Under the pieces are notes generated by a model. That model saw only the letters and a program-made list of their open reading frames with translations, was not told where the DNA came from and ran no database searches. The translations under genes and the position numbers were made by a program. DNA of 64,000 nucleotides from Desulfovibrio piger (GTDB lineage Bacteria; Desulfobacterota; Desulfovibrionia; Desulfovibrionales; Desulfovibrionaceae): contig NZ_OX636706.1 in NCBI RefSeq assembly GCF_951793255.1, positions 2,412,001 to 2,476,000 on the forward strand. The letters are read 5' to 3'. Below are positions 56,532 through 64,000 of this stretch, in pieces; position 1 is the first letter of the stretch; every line of letters begins with the position of its first letter.

Positions 56532-58429
56532 TTTTTCCTCTGAGTATCCTCGCGGCCAACATGTTTTTCGACCGGAGACAGCCCGTCCAGCACTTCCATG
56601 AGGCGCGTCTTGCGACGATGGGTATGGCGCAGAGACTGAATGTAGATATCCCATTGCGCCGCCATATCGCGTTCGCGCATAAGTTTGCCCAGCTTGCGCA
56701 AAAATACGGCTGCCGCCACATAGGCATTGGGCTTGGTCAAAGCGATCTGCGCTTCCGCAAGGCCCTTCCATAAGGCAATCGCCCGCTCCGGCGCAAACTC
56801 CCGCACGGCATCGGCCACGCTGTCGGCACTGTAGCCGTACCCGCGCTGGGTTTTGCGTTGCAGATCATACCACTTGAGCACCTCCGCCGGTTTTTTCTCG
56901 GCAATGGCCAAATCGATGAGCGTGGTAAAGTCGGGGTGCTTCTCATGAAAGCGGGACAGCTTGCCGCGATTTTGACAAGGCCAGGCATCCTGAGACCAGG
57001 GAATTTTTCTTTCAATGAGAAAATCCATAAGCAAGGGACGCAGAACAGGCCAAATTTTGAGTTTTTCGGCGCTGCGGCGACATTCTTTGAACTGTTCCAA
57101 GGAAGCGCGGGCAACAAAATCTTCTGTCTGCATGCACAGAGCACTATCCCAGTCCTTTTGCTTTTTGCGCAGATCCAGCAGGCAGGCGCGGAGCCGTTCA
57201 ACCGTATACGGTTCTTTTTTCTCCAGGGCGGCCATACCCTTATGGATCCATTCCTCGGCTTCCCGGTCCTCGCCCTTTTCCAGCAAGTATTGCACAAGGG
57301 GCAGGTATTCGCCGGAATGGACGGCCTCCTGCCTGTGCAGATCAAGAAGTTCATCATCCCGCCCGGCGGCAGTCAGGGCGTGCGCCGTAAGGTCAATCAA
57401 TGCCCGGCGGGCATAGCCCTGACTGGCATGGGTGGCAACGCGAGATAGCAGATCGTCAGCCACGGGGTTCCATTCCGCCGTCGCGTGTGTTTCACGCAGA
57501 ATTTCCCAAAAGCAATCGCTGACGGCAAATTCGTCGGCCAATACCGCATCGGCAGCCCAAAGCAATTTTTCATGCATGGGCCGGCCCACATCGCGCAAGG
57601 CCTGGAGGACAACAGTCATGCACTCGGCAATAGCATCTTGGATCTCGCCTTCTTGATCGTACATTTCGATCTGGCTTTTGCTGTCCTCAATCAGATCAAA
57701 ACCAAGTTCGAGCACTTCCTCCGGAAATCCGGCCAAGCGCAGGATATCCAGCTTTTTGCGCACCGGTTCATAATCGGGGCCACCCCGGTAGTAACCGTCA
57801 TAATCGCCCCAGTCCGGCTCTTCCTCCGCCTTGCGCATGGCTCTGCGCACATCCTTTACCATGGCCAGAACGTTTTTTTGCCTGGACTCCGCTTTTCCGG
57901 GACACAGGGCAGCTACCTCGGGAGCAAGGCGCGCGGCCTGGAGTACAAGGGTAACCAGTTGTTCTTTGGAGAGTTTTTTGAGCGCGGCTTCCAGTTCTTG
58001 CGGGGAAGAGCCGTCTCCAGTTTGTTGCGTTTCGCCAGGAAACTCAATCTCCAGGTCGAGCAGACGTCTGTCATCGGCGGAGGCAAGAGGAATGGGCCGC
58101 TTCCCGGCGGAGAGAGCCTGACAAGCGCAAGCCAGGGCAACGGCATGCTTACACCGCAATCCGTAAGGGCAGGTGCATGCGTCTGCCAGTTCCCCGTTGC
58201 TCTTTCGGAAAATCATGGTGGAATATCTTCTTGTTCCGTCAACGGTAGCCAGTACGCGGCCTTCAGAGGCAAGGGCAATATCGCGAACCTTTCCGGCTTT
58301 GTAATAGGCGTGCCCGCGCTGAAACGCGGCTTCACCCGCCCATGCCGCCAAGGAGTCGGACGTTATCCCATCGGTAAAATGCAACGGTAAAGGAGACAGG
58401 GGAGTTTTTTTGCCGGACTTTGTTTTCAT
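56528..58429 (-). CDS. SWIM zinc-finger protein
   Basis: A 633-residue protein with a SWIM zinc finger near the N-terminus: Cys85, Cys87, Cys93 and His95 in ACTCPYGLRCKHAVAL, a fold that binds DNA or proteins. The rest is mainly helical, with TPR-like or HEAT-like repeats from about residue 330 (YLPLVQYLLEKGEDREAEEW, YVAAAVFLRKLGKLM). It is the first gene of an operon with the primase–helicase, overlapping it by four bases. The pair presumably works together on nucleic acid; a role in defence or element maintenance is plausible but unproven. Confidence 0.85.
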   Translation of the reverse strand: MKTKSGKKTPLSPLPLHFTDGITSDSLAAWAGEAAFQRGHAYYKAGKVRDIALASEGRVLATVDGTRRYSTMIFRKSNGELADACTCPYGLRCKHAVALACACQALSAGKRPIPLASADDRRLLDLEIEFPGETQQTGDGSSPQELEAALKKLSKEQLVTLVLQAARLAPEVAALCPGKAESRQKNVLAMVKDVRRAMRKAEEEPDWGDYDGYYRGGPDYEPVRKKLDILRLAGFPEEVLELGFDLIEDSKSQIEMYDQEGEIQDAIAECMTVVLQALRDVGRPMHEKLLWAADAVLADEFAVSDCFWEILRETHATAEWNPVADDLLSRVATHASQGYARRALIDLTAHALTAAGRDDELLDLHRQEAVHSGEYLPLVQYLLEKGEDREAEEWIHKGMAALEKKEPYTVERLRACLLDLRKKQKDWDSALCMQTEDFVARASLEQFKECRRSAEKLKIWPVLRPLLMDFLIERKIPWSQDAWPCQNRGKLSRFHEKHPDFTTLIDLAIAEKKPAEVLKWYDLQRKTQRGYGYSADSVADAVREFAPERAIALWKGLAEAQIALTKPNAYVAAAVFLRKLGKLMRERDMAAQWDIYIQSLRHTHRRKTRLMEVLDGLSPVEKHVGREDTQRKK

Positions 58430-58495
58430 ATGGTTTTCCGTTCTCTATCGCTTATGGGGGCAGATGGCTTTCCTGCCGCATGTTATGCGGCAAGC

Positions 58496-58909
58496 ATGGA
58501 ACCGAGGTCATCTGTACCAGAAAACGCCATCGGGCGCATCCTCACGGCAGCGGAGGTCGCTGCTATTTTTCGCGTTGATGTCCGTACCGTGCGACGGTAT
58601 TATGAGGCGTTCGGGGGCGTCAGAATTGGGCGCACCATACGGTTCTATGAAAATCGCATAGTGAGTATGAATGATGCCTACCTTTATAGCAAAGAAAAAG
58701 GGCGCTCCGAAGCGTTGGAAAGGCCAGGTCTGGATGGACGGCAAAATGGCGGCGGTGAAGTGGTTCGGCAGCGCAAAGGCCGATCACCGGGCCGCAATCG
58801 CCTGGGAAGAGCAGACCAAGAAAGACCTGCGGGCGGCAAAGAAGCTGAATGCCGAACAGCAAGCCCTGATCCCTACGGACTCCTGCCGGAAGAAACTGAG
58901 CATCCTTGA
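58496..58909 (+). CDS. Helix-turn-helix, excisionase-like protein
   Basis: A protein of up to 137 residues whose first 75 residues look like a MerR/excisionase winged helix: LTAAEVAAIFRVDVRTVRRY is a clear helix-turn-helix, followed by GVRIGRTIRFYENRI, the wing. The last 60 residues lie over the integrase start in another frame, and their composition suggests read-through rather than a conserved part; the functional protein may be mainly the N-terminal domain. ATG 58496 is the best start, although no strong ribosome binding site is seen. It is divergent from the SWIM gene and just ahead of the integrase, the usual place of a recombination directionality factor. Confidence 0.7.
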   Translation: MEPRSSVPENAIGRILTAAEVAAIFRVDVRTVRRYYEAFGGVRIGRTIRFYENRIVSMNDAYLYSKEKGRSEALERPGLDGRQNGGGEVVRQRKGRSPGRNRLGRADQERPAGGKEAECRTASPDPYGLLPEETEHP

Positions 58910-59861
58910 ATGGGCCAACGCTTACCTTGAAGAATGCGAACGGCGCAATACCCTTTCTACATTCAAAGAAAAACGTGATGGCTTCAAGCGGCTGATGCGC
59001 TATCTCGCCAAAACCGAAGGGCTGTCTCCTGATATGCCGGTGGAAAGTTTCGGACGGCGGCAAGCCCGCGTTTACCTTGCCTGGCAAAAAGACCGGCGTG
59101 GACCGAACTGCTCAAACAAAGACCGTAAAGTGCTGACCACCGCCTGGCGCTGGGGCGTCGCCTACCTTGACGGCTTTCCGCTGGATCAGCCCGATCCCTT
59201 CCTCGGCTGCCAGCGCTATGCGGAAATCCGCACTCCGCGTTACATCCCCCCGGAAACGGATTTCTGGAAAGTGTACGCGGTTGCCCCGGAACGGGAACAG
59301 GCCCTGCTGACCTGTTATCTGAACCTCGCGGCCCGAAAGAGCGAACTGCTCCGACTGACCTGGGACGAGGTGGACTTTGCGCGGAACACAGTAACGCTGA
59401 CCACGCGCAAAACCCGCACCGGCACGGTGAAACGCGATGAAATGCCTCTGAACGCCGAAGTTCGGCAAACCTTGCTCTGGCTATGGGAAAACCGACAGGG
59501 GGCGAGTAACCACGTATTCACCTGCCCGGTGGAGCCGTTCATCGGCCAGCCGTACAAGTCTGCCGCGCATGTAATGAAACGCCTGTGCAAACGAGCCGGA
59601 GTGAAACGCTTCGGCTTCCATGCCATCCGGCACTTGGCGGCAACCATTCTGGCGCAGGAAGGGCACAGCTTGTTCAGCATCCAGCACAGTCTGCGGCACG
59701 AAAAGCAGAGTACTACAGACCGCTACCTGCATGGCCTTGGCGCGTTCAAGGAAGTGGCAACCGCCCTAGATTCCTTGGCGGGCCGCGCACCGGCCAAGGT
59801 TCTGCCGTTTTCCCCGCCGCAGGCTGATAGTCAGGTCATCGTGCGCCGTCGGGCGCGCTAA
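58671..59861 (+). CDS. Tyrosine recombinase (phage-type integrase)
   Basis: A 396-residue integrase. An N-terminal arm-type region (AKKKGAPKRWKGQVWMDG) and a SAM-like core-binding domain (about 75-165) precede the catalytic domain with Arg222 (AARKSELLRL), HAIRH (His317, Arg320), His343 and the nucleophile Tyr352 (TDRYLHGL). All active-site residues are in place, so the enzyme may work. It points at tRNA-Glu, 280 bases away, whose 3' end is the probable target. Two adjacent ATG codons are possible starts. Confidence 0.95.
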   Translation: MMPTFIAKKKGAPKRWKGQVWMDGKMAAVKWFGSAKADHRAAIAWEEQTKKDLRAAKKLNAEQQALIPTDSCRKKLSILEWANAYLEECERRNTLSTFKEKRDGFKRLMRYLAKTEGLSPDMPVESFGRRQARVYLAWQKDRRGPNCSNKDRKVLTTAWRWGVAYLDGFPLDQPDPFLGCQRYAEIRTPRYIPPETDFWKVYAVAPEREQALLTCYLNLAARKSELLRLTWDEVDFARNTVTLTTRKTRTGTVKRDEMPLNAEVRQTLLWLWENRQGASNHVFTCPVEPFIGQPYKSAAHVMKRLCKRAGVKRFGFHAIRHLAATILAQEGHSLFSIQHSLRHEKQSTTDRYLHGLGAFKEVATALDSLAGRAPAKVLPFSPPQADSQVIVRRRAR

Positions 59862-60032
59862 CCCTCGACGATGTGGGTATTGACCTTCTCGTAGAACAAA
59901 AATCCCCCCGTTTCATACCAGAATACCCAAACAGAAGAAGCTGTAGCACGTCCGCTTGCCGGATGAGGGGCGGAACCGTGCCCCACACAAGAAAAGACTG
60001 CCCCACAGGGCTCACATCGGCAAAAGGAAAGG

Positions 60033-60060
60033 CCCTTGAAGTGTTATCTTCAAGAGCCTC
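60033..60060 (+). terminator. Hairpin after the integrase gene
   Basis: GGCCCTTGAAG pairs with CTTCAAGAGCC (one mismatch) around TGTTAT. The following T tract is weak (TCTTTCC), so termination is only probable. Confidence 0.5.
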
Positions 60061-60138
60061 TTTCCGAAAAACTAACCCCCGGCGCTAACCCCACCGGGTA
60101 TGTTTTTAGGAAACATGACGTAACCTATTGGAATCTAA

Positions 60139-60215
60139 TGGCGTCCCCAAGGGGATTTGAACCCCTGTCGACGGCGTGAAAGGCCGTTGTCCTGGGCCGG
60201 CTAGACGATGGGGAC
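60139..60215 (-). tRNA. tRNA-Glu (anticodon UUC)
   Basis: On the minus strand, acceptor GTCCCCA pairs with TGGGGAC, discriminator G and encoded CCA (60139-60141). The anticodon arm ACGGC/GCCGT has loop CTTTCAC with anticodon TTC (60178-60180), and the T arm GGGGTTCAAATCCCC is canonical. Its 3' end faces the integrase and is the attachment site of the island. Confidence 0.97.
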
Positions 60216-60526
60216 GCGATGAGGTGTATCTACGGGAAAGACGGGTCGCCGTCAAGCAAAAAATCGAGAACTTCCTTTTTTCTTTTTCACACCTTCCGTG
60301 TGTGGCCTGTCCTGATGCGCCACGAGGCAGGCTTTCCCGCCAATCCAGGGGCTGTCCTCCCATTCCCCCTGCTCTTGATCCCAGCACAAGCAGAAGAGAC
60401 CAGGCCCTGTACGCTGTTACCGTAACGTTGATAACGGCGAAACAGCCCGGCAGCCCCCAAAACGGCTTCCCCTGACGGGTCCGCCCGCACAGGAAAAGCC
60501 GTTCACGACCAGCTCCAGGCGTGTCC
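60216..60526. other. Region upstream of tRNA-Glu without a gene
   Basis: It must carry the tRNA promoter (minus strand), but no clear -35/-10 pair or open frame with support is seen. Confidence 0.45.
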
Positions 60527-60820
60527 CTAGCCCTTGCAGACCTTGCAGGGGCGGTACCCGGCGGCCTTGGCATCCGCCGGGGAGGCAAAAGTTTTGCTGA
60601 CGCTCTTGCCCTTATAATAGCGGCAAGAAGAGTTGTGATAGATCTTGCTTTCCGGGTTGCCGCGATAGCCTGCCTCCACATTTTTGGGCGCAGCCTTGGG
60701 GGCGGGTTGGGCGGCAGGGGCCGCCGCCGGAGCGGCCTGCTGGGCAGTCGCACTCAGGGCGAGACCGGAGGAAGAGCAAACGAGCCCCAGGATCATCAGA
60801 ATGGCGAGCATTTTCTTCAT
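60527..60820 (-). CDS. Small exported protein with Ada-like metal-binding motif
   Basis: A 97-residue protein with signal peptide (about 1-24), an Ala/Pro-rich linker (about 27-47) and a C-terminal motif GNPESKIYHNSSCRYYKGK followed by FASPADAKAAGYRPCKVCKG. The pattern of one Cys after YH and two Cys in a PCxxC-like end matches the small Ada-type zinc-binding ("sunset") module also found in secreted nucleases. Function is unknown; metal binding at the cell envelope is likely. GGAG lies eight bases before ATG. The Ala/Pro linker suggests a tether. Confidence 0.75.
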   Translation of the reverse strand: MKKMLAILMILGLVCSSSGLALSATAQQAAPAAAPAAQPAPKAAPKNVEAGYRGNPESKIYHNSSCRYYKGKSVSKTFASPADAKAAGYRPCKVCKG

Positions 60821-61132
60821 GGCAGATACTCTCCGAAATGTTTTTTAAACTATCCGCAGCCGGGCGAAACAGCACTGCATCCGGCCCGTGCCGTGCAGGA
60901 TACATCATTCTGCCGGAAGCATAAAGACACGGACCTCCCATTGCTGTATTTCTTTTCCGCCCTCCTGCTTACATAGCCCCCTTCCCCCCTTGCGCCCCTC
61001 AGGAAGGACGCGCCTGCAAGATCCTGGCTTTACCCCTTCGCGGGAGCAGCAAGGCATCCGTCACGACAAAACAGTTGTAGCAAAGTAGCCCTCTGGGCTA
61101 TCATGACCGGAAACCGTTTCAGGAGGGATTCG
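60821..61132. other. Intergenic region between divergent small genes
   Basis: No gene seen. It should hold the two divergent promoters, which I cannot point out with confidence. Confidence 0.4.
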
Positions 61133-61555
61133 ATGAGCCATCAGCATTCCCACCCGCAAAGCATGGCGGGGAAAAATTTTGCCAATGCCGATCTGGCCGG
61201 CAAGGATTTTCGGGGCGTCGAGCTGCGGGGGGCCAATTTCGCCGGTGCCGACTTGCGGGGCGCCAATCTTGAGCTGGCCGATCTGGCCGGGGCCAACCTT
61301 GTCAACGCGGAGCTGGCAAAGGCCAATCTTTCCTGGGCCAATCTGGCGGGAGCGGCGCTCAATGAAGCAGACCTGACTGATGCCGACCTGCGGGAAGCCC
61401 GGCTGAATGGTGCCATCCTGGAAAATGCCCTGCTGGATGGCGCGAACCTAACAAGTGCCAGTTTGCGGGGCGCTGACCTGAGCGGGGCCAGCCTGCGCGA
61501 TGCCTGTCTGGAAGGGGCGTGGCTTGACGGCGTCATAGGACTCTCGGACAAGTAA
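61133..61555 (+). CDS. Pentapeptide-repeat protein
   Basis: A 140-residue protein made of about 22 tandem pentapeptides of the A(D/N)LxG type (ADLAGKDFRGVELRGANFAG and so on, about residues 17-130), which fold as a right-handed quadrilateral beta-helix. No signal peptide is seen. Such proteins may shield DNA gyrase or act as scaffolds; which applies here is unknown. The ATG at 61133 has a very good ribosome binding site (AGGAGGG, five bases before). The opposite strand is free of stops in one frame over the entire gene, see the flavoprotein entry. Confidence 0.88.
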   Translation: MSHQHSHPQSMAGKNFANADLAGKDFRGVELRGANFAGADLRGANLELADLAGANLVNAELAKANLSWANLAGAALNEADLTDADLREARLNGAILENALLDGANLTSASLRGADLSGASLRDACLEGAWLDGVIGLSDK

Positions 61556-62244
61556 GCCAATCTTCCGGACAAGATGTTTCCTGAAAAAACAGGGGACAGC
61601 AGCCGCTCCTGAAGGTGCCTGCCAAGACAGACACACGGAGGCCACTGTCCCCTGCCCTTTCTGCTGCCAGAGGATCCGGCAGACAGGCAAAGTCCCTGGC
61701 GGATGCTCCTGCCCATATCGCGGGCAGCGTCCAGGGCCGCAGGCGTTTTCCGGATGTCGCCGGATTCCGTCACACCAAGCGCCTGCACCACGCCGCACAA
61801 CCGGGTCTTTTCAAAACAGACCACCCAGCCCTCCATAGCTTTCTTGGGGCCTTCCATGGTCTTTTCGTCCGTATCGGCAGCACTGGCCAGCAAATAGATG
61901 TCGCGGAAAGCATAGTCCCCGGCGAACAGGGGGTTGGTGCGATCCAGCAGGGTCTTCAGCTGACCACACAGCGAATAGAAATACACGGGGCTGGCAAAAG
62001 CGATCACCTCGGCCTGCTGCATGCGCGGCAGGATGTCATCCATATCGTCCCGAAGGATGCAGTGCTGCGTTTTCTGACACCCGAGACAGCCCTTGCAAAA
62101 ACCGATCTTTTTGTCATGCAGGTTTATCTTTTCCACGGTATGACCGGCTTCCCGCGCTCCCTCGATAAAGGCATCGGCCAGCAGATCAGAATTGCCCATC
62201 CGGCGAGGGCTGGAAGAAATGACGAGGACTTTTTTCCCACTCAT
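61141..62244 (-). CDS. Flavodoxin-like NAD(P)H-dependent reductase with missing stop
   Basis: The first 170 residues are a flavodoxin-fold FMN reductase: KKVLVISSSPRRMGNSDLL, a Cys-rich GFCKGCLGCQ typical of the iron-sulphur flavoprotein-like group, and FASPVYFYSLCGQLKTLLDRTN for FMN binding. The family normally ends about 180-190 residues long near LDAARDMGRSI. Here the frame does not stop; it continues for about 180 further codons, antisense to the whole pentapeptide-repeat gene, with Ser/Arg/Ala-rich composition typical of a shadow. The real end is probably near 61680 and a frameshift or lost stop is likely. ATG 62244 has AAGGAG eight bases before. Confidence 0.7.
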   Translation of the reverse strand: MSGKKVLVISSSPRRMGNSDLLADAFIEGAREAGHTVEKINLHDKKIGFCKGCLGCQKTQHCILRDDMDDILPRMQQAEVIAFASPVYFYSLCGQLKTLLDRTNPLFAGDYAFRDIYLLASAADTDEKTMEGPKKAMEGWVVCFEKTRLCGVVQALGVTESGDIRKTPAALDAARDMGRSIRQGLCLSAGSSGSRKGRGQWPPCVCLGRHLQERLLSPVFSGNILSGRLAYLSESPMTPSSHAPSRQASRRLAPLRSAPRKLALVRFAPSSRAFSRMAPFSRASRRSASVRSASLSAAPARLAQERLAFASSALTRLAPARSASSRLAPRKSAPAKLAPRSSTPRKSLPARSALAKFFPAMLCGWEC

Positions 62245-62525
62245 GGATCTTTCTCCTTTTGGCTCTGACCGGGACACAGACAGATGACAGCGGCCGGCCA
62301 CGTGAACGGGCAGATGGTCTTCTTTGAAGGCCCGTTCGTCAACCGTTTTTCATAAAAAGTTCCGGAGACGACCGCCGTGCCCTCCTCTCCCCTGCTGTCC
62401 TTTCCGGGCCGGATAAAAGCCCCTCCCCGCCCCTGCTCCGTAATCTCCGGGGACTGGCGAGCCCGGCAGTCAGATCCTTTGCTGTTTTTGCCCGCCGCGC
62501 GGAGCACCCTGTAAGGATGCAGGAT
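62245..62525. other. Intergenic region, nothing seen
   Basis: No gene or structured RNA recognised between the flavoprotein start and the trmJ terminator. Confidence 0.4.
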
Positions 62526-62554
62526 ACAAAAACAGCCCCTTCTCAGGGGCTGTT
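62526..62554 (-). terminator. Terminator of trmJ
   Basis: AACAGCCCCT/AGGGGCTGTT with loop TCTC (62531-62554), followed on the minus strand by T tract, 30 bases after the trmJ stop. Confidence 0.88.
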
Positions 62555-62583
62555 CATGGAGCATGGTTACAGCTGTCGGGCGA

Positions 62584-63345
62584 CTAGGCCTTATTGCCGC
62601 CATCCAGCTTGTTACGGACCTGACGGCACAATCCCATCAGCGCGTCGTATTCATGCCGCCGCACCTGGGCCCGGGCCAGCAGGCGCCGCCACGGCATCAG
62701 GAAATAATCCGGGTTGTCCCCGTGCAGGCAATCCAGACGCAGCAGCATGTCCTTCAGATTGTCCAGCAGACGCTCGTAGTCGGCAGAGGAGATGACGCGG
62801 CCGGAGCCGCCCTCCGCCGGAGCCTTTTCCCCGGCAGCCTCATGCTGGCGGGCCCGTACGGCCTTGGCGCACTCATACAGCAGCAGCAATACCGACTGCG
62901 CCAGATTGAGGGAGCTGGCCTCGGGATTGGTGGGGATGGTCACCAGCCGCTGGCAATGCTGGATGGCATCATTATCCAGCCCCCGATCCTCAGGGCCGAA
63001 CACGATGGCTACCTTTTCTCCCCGCTCCAGGGCCTGGGCCACTTCTCCCGCGGCCTGCTCGGGGGAAAGCAGGGAACGTCGCCAGCCACCTGTCCGGGCC
63101 GTCGTCCCGATGACCAGCGAGCAATCCGCCACGGCAGCCGACACGTCCGGCAGGACCTGGACGTCATCCAGCACGCCCTGCCCTTTGGGAGTGGCCAGAG
63201 GACGGGCTTTTTCCCTGTCCCAGCGCTCCGGCGCCACCAGACGGATGCTGTGGCTGCCCATATTCACACAGGCGCGGGCAGCCATGCCGATATTCTCGGG
63301 AAAGCGCGTCTGAACCAAAACAACTTGTAACAAATCCAGTGACAT
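62584..63345 (-). CDS. tRNA/rRNA methyltransferase of the TrmJ (SpoU) family
   Basis: A 253-residue SPOUT methyltransferase. It opens LQVVLVQTRFPENIGMAARAC, the typical motif 1 of SpoU enzymes, followed by LVIGTTAR, motif 2 VAIVFGPEDRGL near residue 114, and motif 3 IPTNPEASSLNLAQSVLLLLYE near residue 138, which form the knotted AdoMet site. TrmJ methylates the ribose of position 32 in tRNA; a helical C-terminal extension of 80 residues as in TrmJ supports this. ATG at 63345 is preceded by GAGGTGATC, a perfect ribosome binding site; a GTG two codons upstream lies inside it. It follows the DUF456 gene by seven bases. Confidence 0.88.
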   Translation of the reverse strand: MSLDLLQVVLVQTRFPENIGMAARACVNMGSHSIRLVAPERWDREKARPLATPKGQGVLDDVQVLPDVSAAVADCSLVIGTTARTGGWRRSLLSPEQAAGEVAQALERGEKVAIVFGPEDRGLDNDAIQHCQRLVTIPTNPEASSLNLAQSVLLLLYECAKAVRARQHEAAGEKAPAEGGSGRVISSADYERLLDNLKDMLLRLDCLHGDNPDYFLMPWRRLLARAQVRRHEYDALMGLCRQVRNKLDGGNKA

Positions 63346-63352
63346 GATCACC

Positions 63353-63964
63353 TCAACACAGCCAGTTCTTCAGCAGCATCACGACCTGCCCGGGTTCCGG
63401 CACCACAGGACGCAACGGCGGCGGTACCGGAGCCATATCCGGCCAGATGCGGTGGGCCGTCAGCACGACCATGGCGCTGCCCGTGCCCAGTTTGCAGACC
63501 GTTCCCAGAAAACGCCCCATCATGGTGCCGAAGGCCGCATCAAAGGCCTCCTTGCCGGGACGGCCACGCAGCAGTTCCATGACCAGGCAGCCCAGCCAGG
63601 CGCCCACCAGAGCCCCGATGAACGCCCCCAGCCCGAAAAAGAGCGGTGCCAGAAAGATGGCCCCGGCGATGGCCCCCACCATACCGGCCACGGTGCCGGA
63701 CGTGCTGGAGCCGTGCCGTTTGGCATTCATGACCTGCACGCCCATTTCCAGCACCTCGCCCAGGACAGCCAGGCCCAGGAACATGATCCAGAACCAGACA
63801 TCCAGGGCCCCGGCGGCCGGGTGCAGGAACTTCCACAACACCACCAGCAGCACCACCACCCAGTTGGCGGGCAGGCCAAGGATGTTGAGCAGCAGGATCA
63901 GCCCCAGCAGGACGATGAACGCATAGGCCAGACTGAACGAGGCCAGCGCGATGAATCCTTCCAT
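63353..63964 (-). CDS. DUF456-family membrane protein
   Basis: A 203-residue protein with about five membrane segments (near residues 7-30, 35-52, 57-75, 88-120 with Gly-rich GTVAGMVGAIAGAIFLAP, and 120-135). It matches DUF456 proteins, which have the Gly-rich repeated pair of helices and no known function. It is immediately upstream of trmJ in the same run. A C-terminal Pro-rich tail is present. Confidence 0.85.
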   Translation of the reverse strand: MEGFIALASFSLAYAFIVLLGLILLLNILGLPANWVVVLLVVLWKFLHPAAGALDVWFWIMFLGLAVLGEVLEMGVQVMNAKRHGSSTSGTVAGMVGAIAGAIFLAPLFFGLGAFIGALVGAWLGCLVMELLRGRPGKEAFDAAFGTMMGRFLGTVCKLGTGSAMVVLTAHRIWPDMAPVPPPLRPVVPEPGQVVMLLKNWLC

Positions 63965-63969
63965 ACAGG

Positions 63970-64000
63970 CTACTTCTTGACGCGGTTGTCGTACACGCGC
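63970..64000 (-). CDS. C-terminal end of an unknown gene at the window edge
   Basis: In the last 31 bases the minus strand reads VYDNRVKK and then TAG, directly before the DUF456 start (five bases away). It is most likely the end of an upstream gene in the same run. Nothing can be said about function. Confidence 0.4.
   Translation of the reverse strand, partial: RVYDNRVKK

Larger units (their letters stand above)
54205..60147. mobile_element. Small integrative element in tRNA-Glu, degraded at its left end
   Basis: The segment starts with a copy of the last nine bases of tRNA-Glu including CCA (TGGCGTCCC at 54205-54213) and ends in the tRNA gene itself (same word at 60139-60147), in direct orientation. 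Between them are an IS200-type element, a truncated primase–helicase, a SWIM protein, an excisionase-like protein and a tyrosine recombinase placed next to the tRNA. Genes inside have visibly lower GC than neighbours. The match is short, so the left border is an inference. Confidence 0.7.

Noticed and set aside
61141-61640. The Ser/Arg-rich extension of the flavoprotein as a genuine domain
   Set aside because: Its composition follows from the antisense of the pentapeptide repeats; kept only as an anomaly.

Overview
The window looks like a chromosomal segment of a high-GC member of the Desulfovibrionaceae (Desulfovibrio-like, Desulfobacterota). This is an inference from gene content and order: a carD–rho pair, a TPR–LolB-like–ispE–tRNA-Gln–prs–rplY–pth block, a short cobalamin methionine synthase, a two-gene RdgC, a five-motif S1 protein, and CarD, DUF456 and YcaO–TPR proteins. 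Most of it is dense housekeeping DNA; there is no rRNA and no CRISPR array.

Layout. 1-1.2 kb: end of a phosphonate operon (phnM, phnN). 1.3-6.0 kb, minus strand: rdgC in two pieces, two oligopeptide-type ABC permeases and recN. 6.0-6.8 kb is a non-coding, partly AT-rich stretch. 6.8-13.3 kb: a pseudouridine synthase, phosphoglucomutase, an IS200-type element, an HtrA/DegP protease and the S1 protein. 13.7-18.7 kb: sbcC and sbcD. 18.8-29.7 kb, minus strand: a small unknown gene, then a tight run radA, CYTH protein, clpS, clpA, aat, uvrB, ligA, dapB, which joins DNA repair with a complete N-degron set (Aat transferase, ClpS adaptor, ClpA unfoldase). 30.0-34.6 kb, minus strand: metH, a TlpA-type thioredoxin, an ArgA-like acetyltransferase, hpt and a zinc-ribbon membrane protein.

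34.8-48.6 kb is a long plus-strand run: rpoH, TPR lipoprotein, LolB-like lipoprotein, rpiB, cysS, M48 protease with TPRs, hslV, ispE, tRNA-Gln (which overlaps the ispE stop), prs, rplY, an alpha/beta hydrolase, pth, carD, rho. 49-54 kb holds tpx and prmA (minus), then a class I methyltransferase coupled to a YcaO–TPR protein, and a lipoprotein.

The main accessory region is 54.2-60.15 kb: a small integrative element in the 3' end of tRNA-Glu. It has a tyrosine recombinase, a helix-turn-helix excisionase-like protein, a SWIM zinc-finger protein, and an archaeo-eukaryotic-type primase fused to a superfamily 2 helicase. An IS200-type insertion has removed the second half of that helicase. A 9-bp copy of the tRNA 3' end lies at the far side of the island and is a candidate attachment site. 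After the tRNA come a small secreted Cys-rich protein, a pentapeptide-repeat protein, a flavodoxin-like reductase whose frame lacks its expected stop, a TrmJ-type RNA methyltransferase, a DUF456 membrane protein, and the last codons of another gene at the window edge.
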